7,496 nucleotides of DNA from Syntrophomonadaceae bacterium (lineage in GTDB: Bacteria > Bacillota_D > Dethiobacteria > DTU022), in assembly GCA_003562605.1 (NCBI GenBank), contig PWUG01000163.1, forward strand, positions 1-7,496, read 5' to 3'. A program made the position numbers and the translations under genes. Below are positions 6,797-7,496 of this stretch, piece by piece (positions within the stretch are counted from its first letter, which is position 1; every line of letters starts with the position of its first letter). The notes under the pieces are model-generated. The model was not told the origin of the DNA. It ran no database searches and saw only the letters and a program-made list of their open reading frames with translations.

Positions 6797-6907
6797 TGAT
6801 TTTCCGGGAAGCATTGAAAAACAGCCGTTAATGACAGTGGAGGTTAATAATCCAGCGGGAATAAAAAAGTGTGGAAAGTTTTATCAAGGCAGTGGTGCAG
6901 GGTTTTT

Positions 6908-6913
6908 TATAAT
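6908..6913 (+). promoter_or_regulatory. Candidate -10 box in the gap before glnS
   Basis: A perfect TATAAT lies 89 bases before the glnS ATG, downstream of a T-run. No good -35 element sits 16-18 bases upstream; the closest, TTATCA at 6881-6886, is 21 bases away, and there is no extended TG. The 206-base gap (6797-7002) otherwise shows no convincing terminator. It holds a small hairpin CAGGC-GGT-GCCTG (6970-6982) just ahead of the glnS ribosome site, and CCGG repeats at 6933-6936 and 6950-6953 that could form a five-pair stem. Confidence 0.3.
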
Positions 6914-7002
6914 AAAGTTGAAATAAATTATACCGGGTTGAATGTCTGTCCGGAAAAGTCAAAGTGTTGCAGGCGGTGCCTGGAGAAACAAAGGAGATAT
7001 TT

Positions 7003-7496
7003 ATGACAGAGAAAAATGATACTGAAGGCAAAACAAATTTTATTTACACTATGATCAGGGAAGACCTTGGCAAAGGGCTGCTGGAAGGGAGCCCAGTGCA
7101 CACCCGCTTTCCCCCTGAACCGAACGGTTACCTGCACATTGGACATGCCAAGGCCATCCTTCTGAATTATGGGATAGCAAAAGATTTCAATGGTAAATTT
7201 AATCTTCGTTTTGATGATACCAACCCGATTAAAGAAGAACAGGAATTTGTCGACTCAATTATAGAAGATATACGCTGGCTGGGGGCAGATTGGGAAGACC
7301 GCCTTTTATTCAGCTCAGACTACTTTGAAGTCAAGTACCAGTTCGCCCTGCGCCTGATCAAGGCCGGACGCGCCTATGTTTGTGACTTAAATCAGGATGA
7401 AATCAGGGAATACCGGGGCACCCTGACTAAACCGGGAACCGAATGCCCCACCCGCAACCGCTCCGTTGAAGAGAACCTCGACCTATTTGAACGGAT
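7003..7496 (+). CDS. glnS: Glutaminyl-tRNA synthetase, N-terminal part
   Basis: Charges tRNA-Gln with glutamine in the cytosol. The first 164 codons are present and the window edge cuts the gene; family members are about 550 residues. The class I signature HIGH is at residues 45-48 within [16 protein letters not shown], followed by LRFDDTNP (69-75 region) and [10 protein letters not shown] (90-99). The [10 protein letters not shown] (136-145) and [12 protein letters not shown] (151-162) segments identify GlnRS rather than the related GluRS. ATG 7003 is preceded by AAAGGAG at 6990-6996 with six-base spacing. It lies 206 bases after the small membrane gene, so it may be a separate transcript. 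Many Firmicutes lack GlnRS and form Gln-tRNA through GatCAB, so its presence is informative about the lineage. Confidence 0.95.
   Translation, partial: MTEKNDTEGKTNFIYTMIREDLGKGLLEGSPVHTRFPPEPNGYLHIGHAKAILLNYGIAKDFNGKFNLRFDDTNPIKEEQEFVDSIIEDIRWLGADWEDRLLFSSDYFEVKYQFALRLIKAGRAYVCDLNQDEIREYRGTLTKPGTECPTRNRSVEENLDLFER

Noticed and set aside
6732..6926. 64-codon + strand frame after glmS
   Set aside because: Its first third lies out of frame over the better-supported two-helix gene, it has no ribosome site, and the second half is low-complexity A/T-rich sequence.
6797..7002. T-box riboswitch ahead of glnS
   Set aside because: The conserved TGGNACCGCG core is absent (the nearest, in the GGCGGTGCC stretch, does not fit), and there is no terminator with a U-run before the ATG.

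Overview
The window reads as chromosomal housekeeping DNA from an anaerobic Firmicute, most likely class Clostridia. This is inferred from the cdaA-cdaR-glmM-glmS gene order, an AmmeMemoRadiSam cluster, strong Shine-Dalgarno sites, and use of TTG and GTG starts beside ATG. Genus and species cannot be read from the sequence. Every supported gene is on the + strand. I see no tRNA, rRNA, CRISPR array, insertion sequence or prophage signal.

Region 1 (1-1666) is an AmmeMemoRadiSam cluster. It holds the last 32 codons of a class III extradiol-dioxygenase-like (LigB/MEMO superfamily) protein, a free-standing AMMECR1 protein, and the partner radical SAM enzyme. The first two abut with no gap and the third follows 22 bases later. 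The function of this system is not established.

Region 2 (1784-4664) is the conserved c-di-AMP/cell-wall module: membrane diadenylate cyclase CdaA, its membrane-anchored YbbR-domain partner CdaR (a short, two-repeat form), and phosphoglucosamine mutase GlmM. Two starts differ from the longest reading frame: cdaA most likely begins at GTG 1784, and glmM at TTG 3324.

Region 3 (4665-6796) holds a 127-base gap with a consensus -35 box and a G/C-rich hairpin, then glmS, then a 53-codon two-helix membrane protein apparently coupled to glmS. GlmS makes glucosamine-6-phosphate and GlmM isomerises it to glucosamine-1-phosphate, so CdaA/CdaR, GlmM and GlmS link c-di-AMP signalling to UDP-GlcNAc and peptidoglycan supply. 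No glmS ribozyme is recognisable.

Region 4 (6797-7496) is a 206-base gap with a TATAAT box, followed by the first 164 codons of glutaminyl-tRNA synthetase, cut by the window edge.

Most of the window is well-understood core genome. The less described items are the small membrane protein after glmS, the ribozyme-free hairpin leader of glmS, the split AmmeMemoRadiSam genes and the short CdaR.
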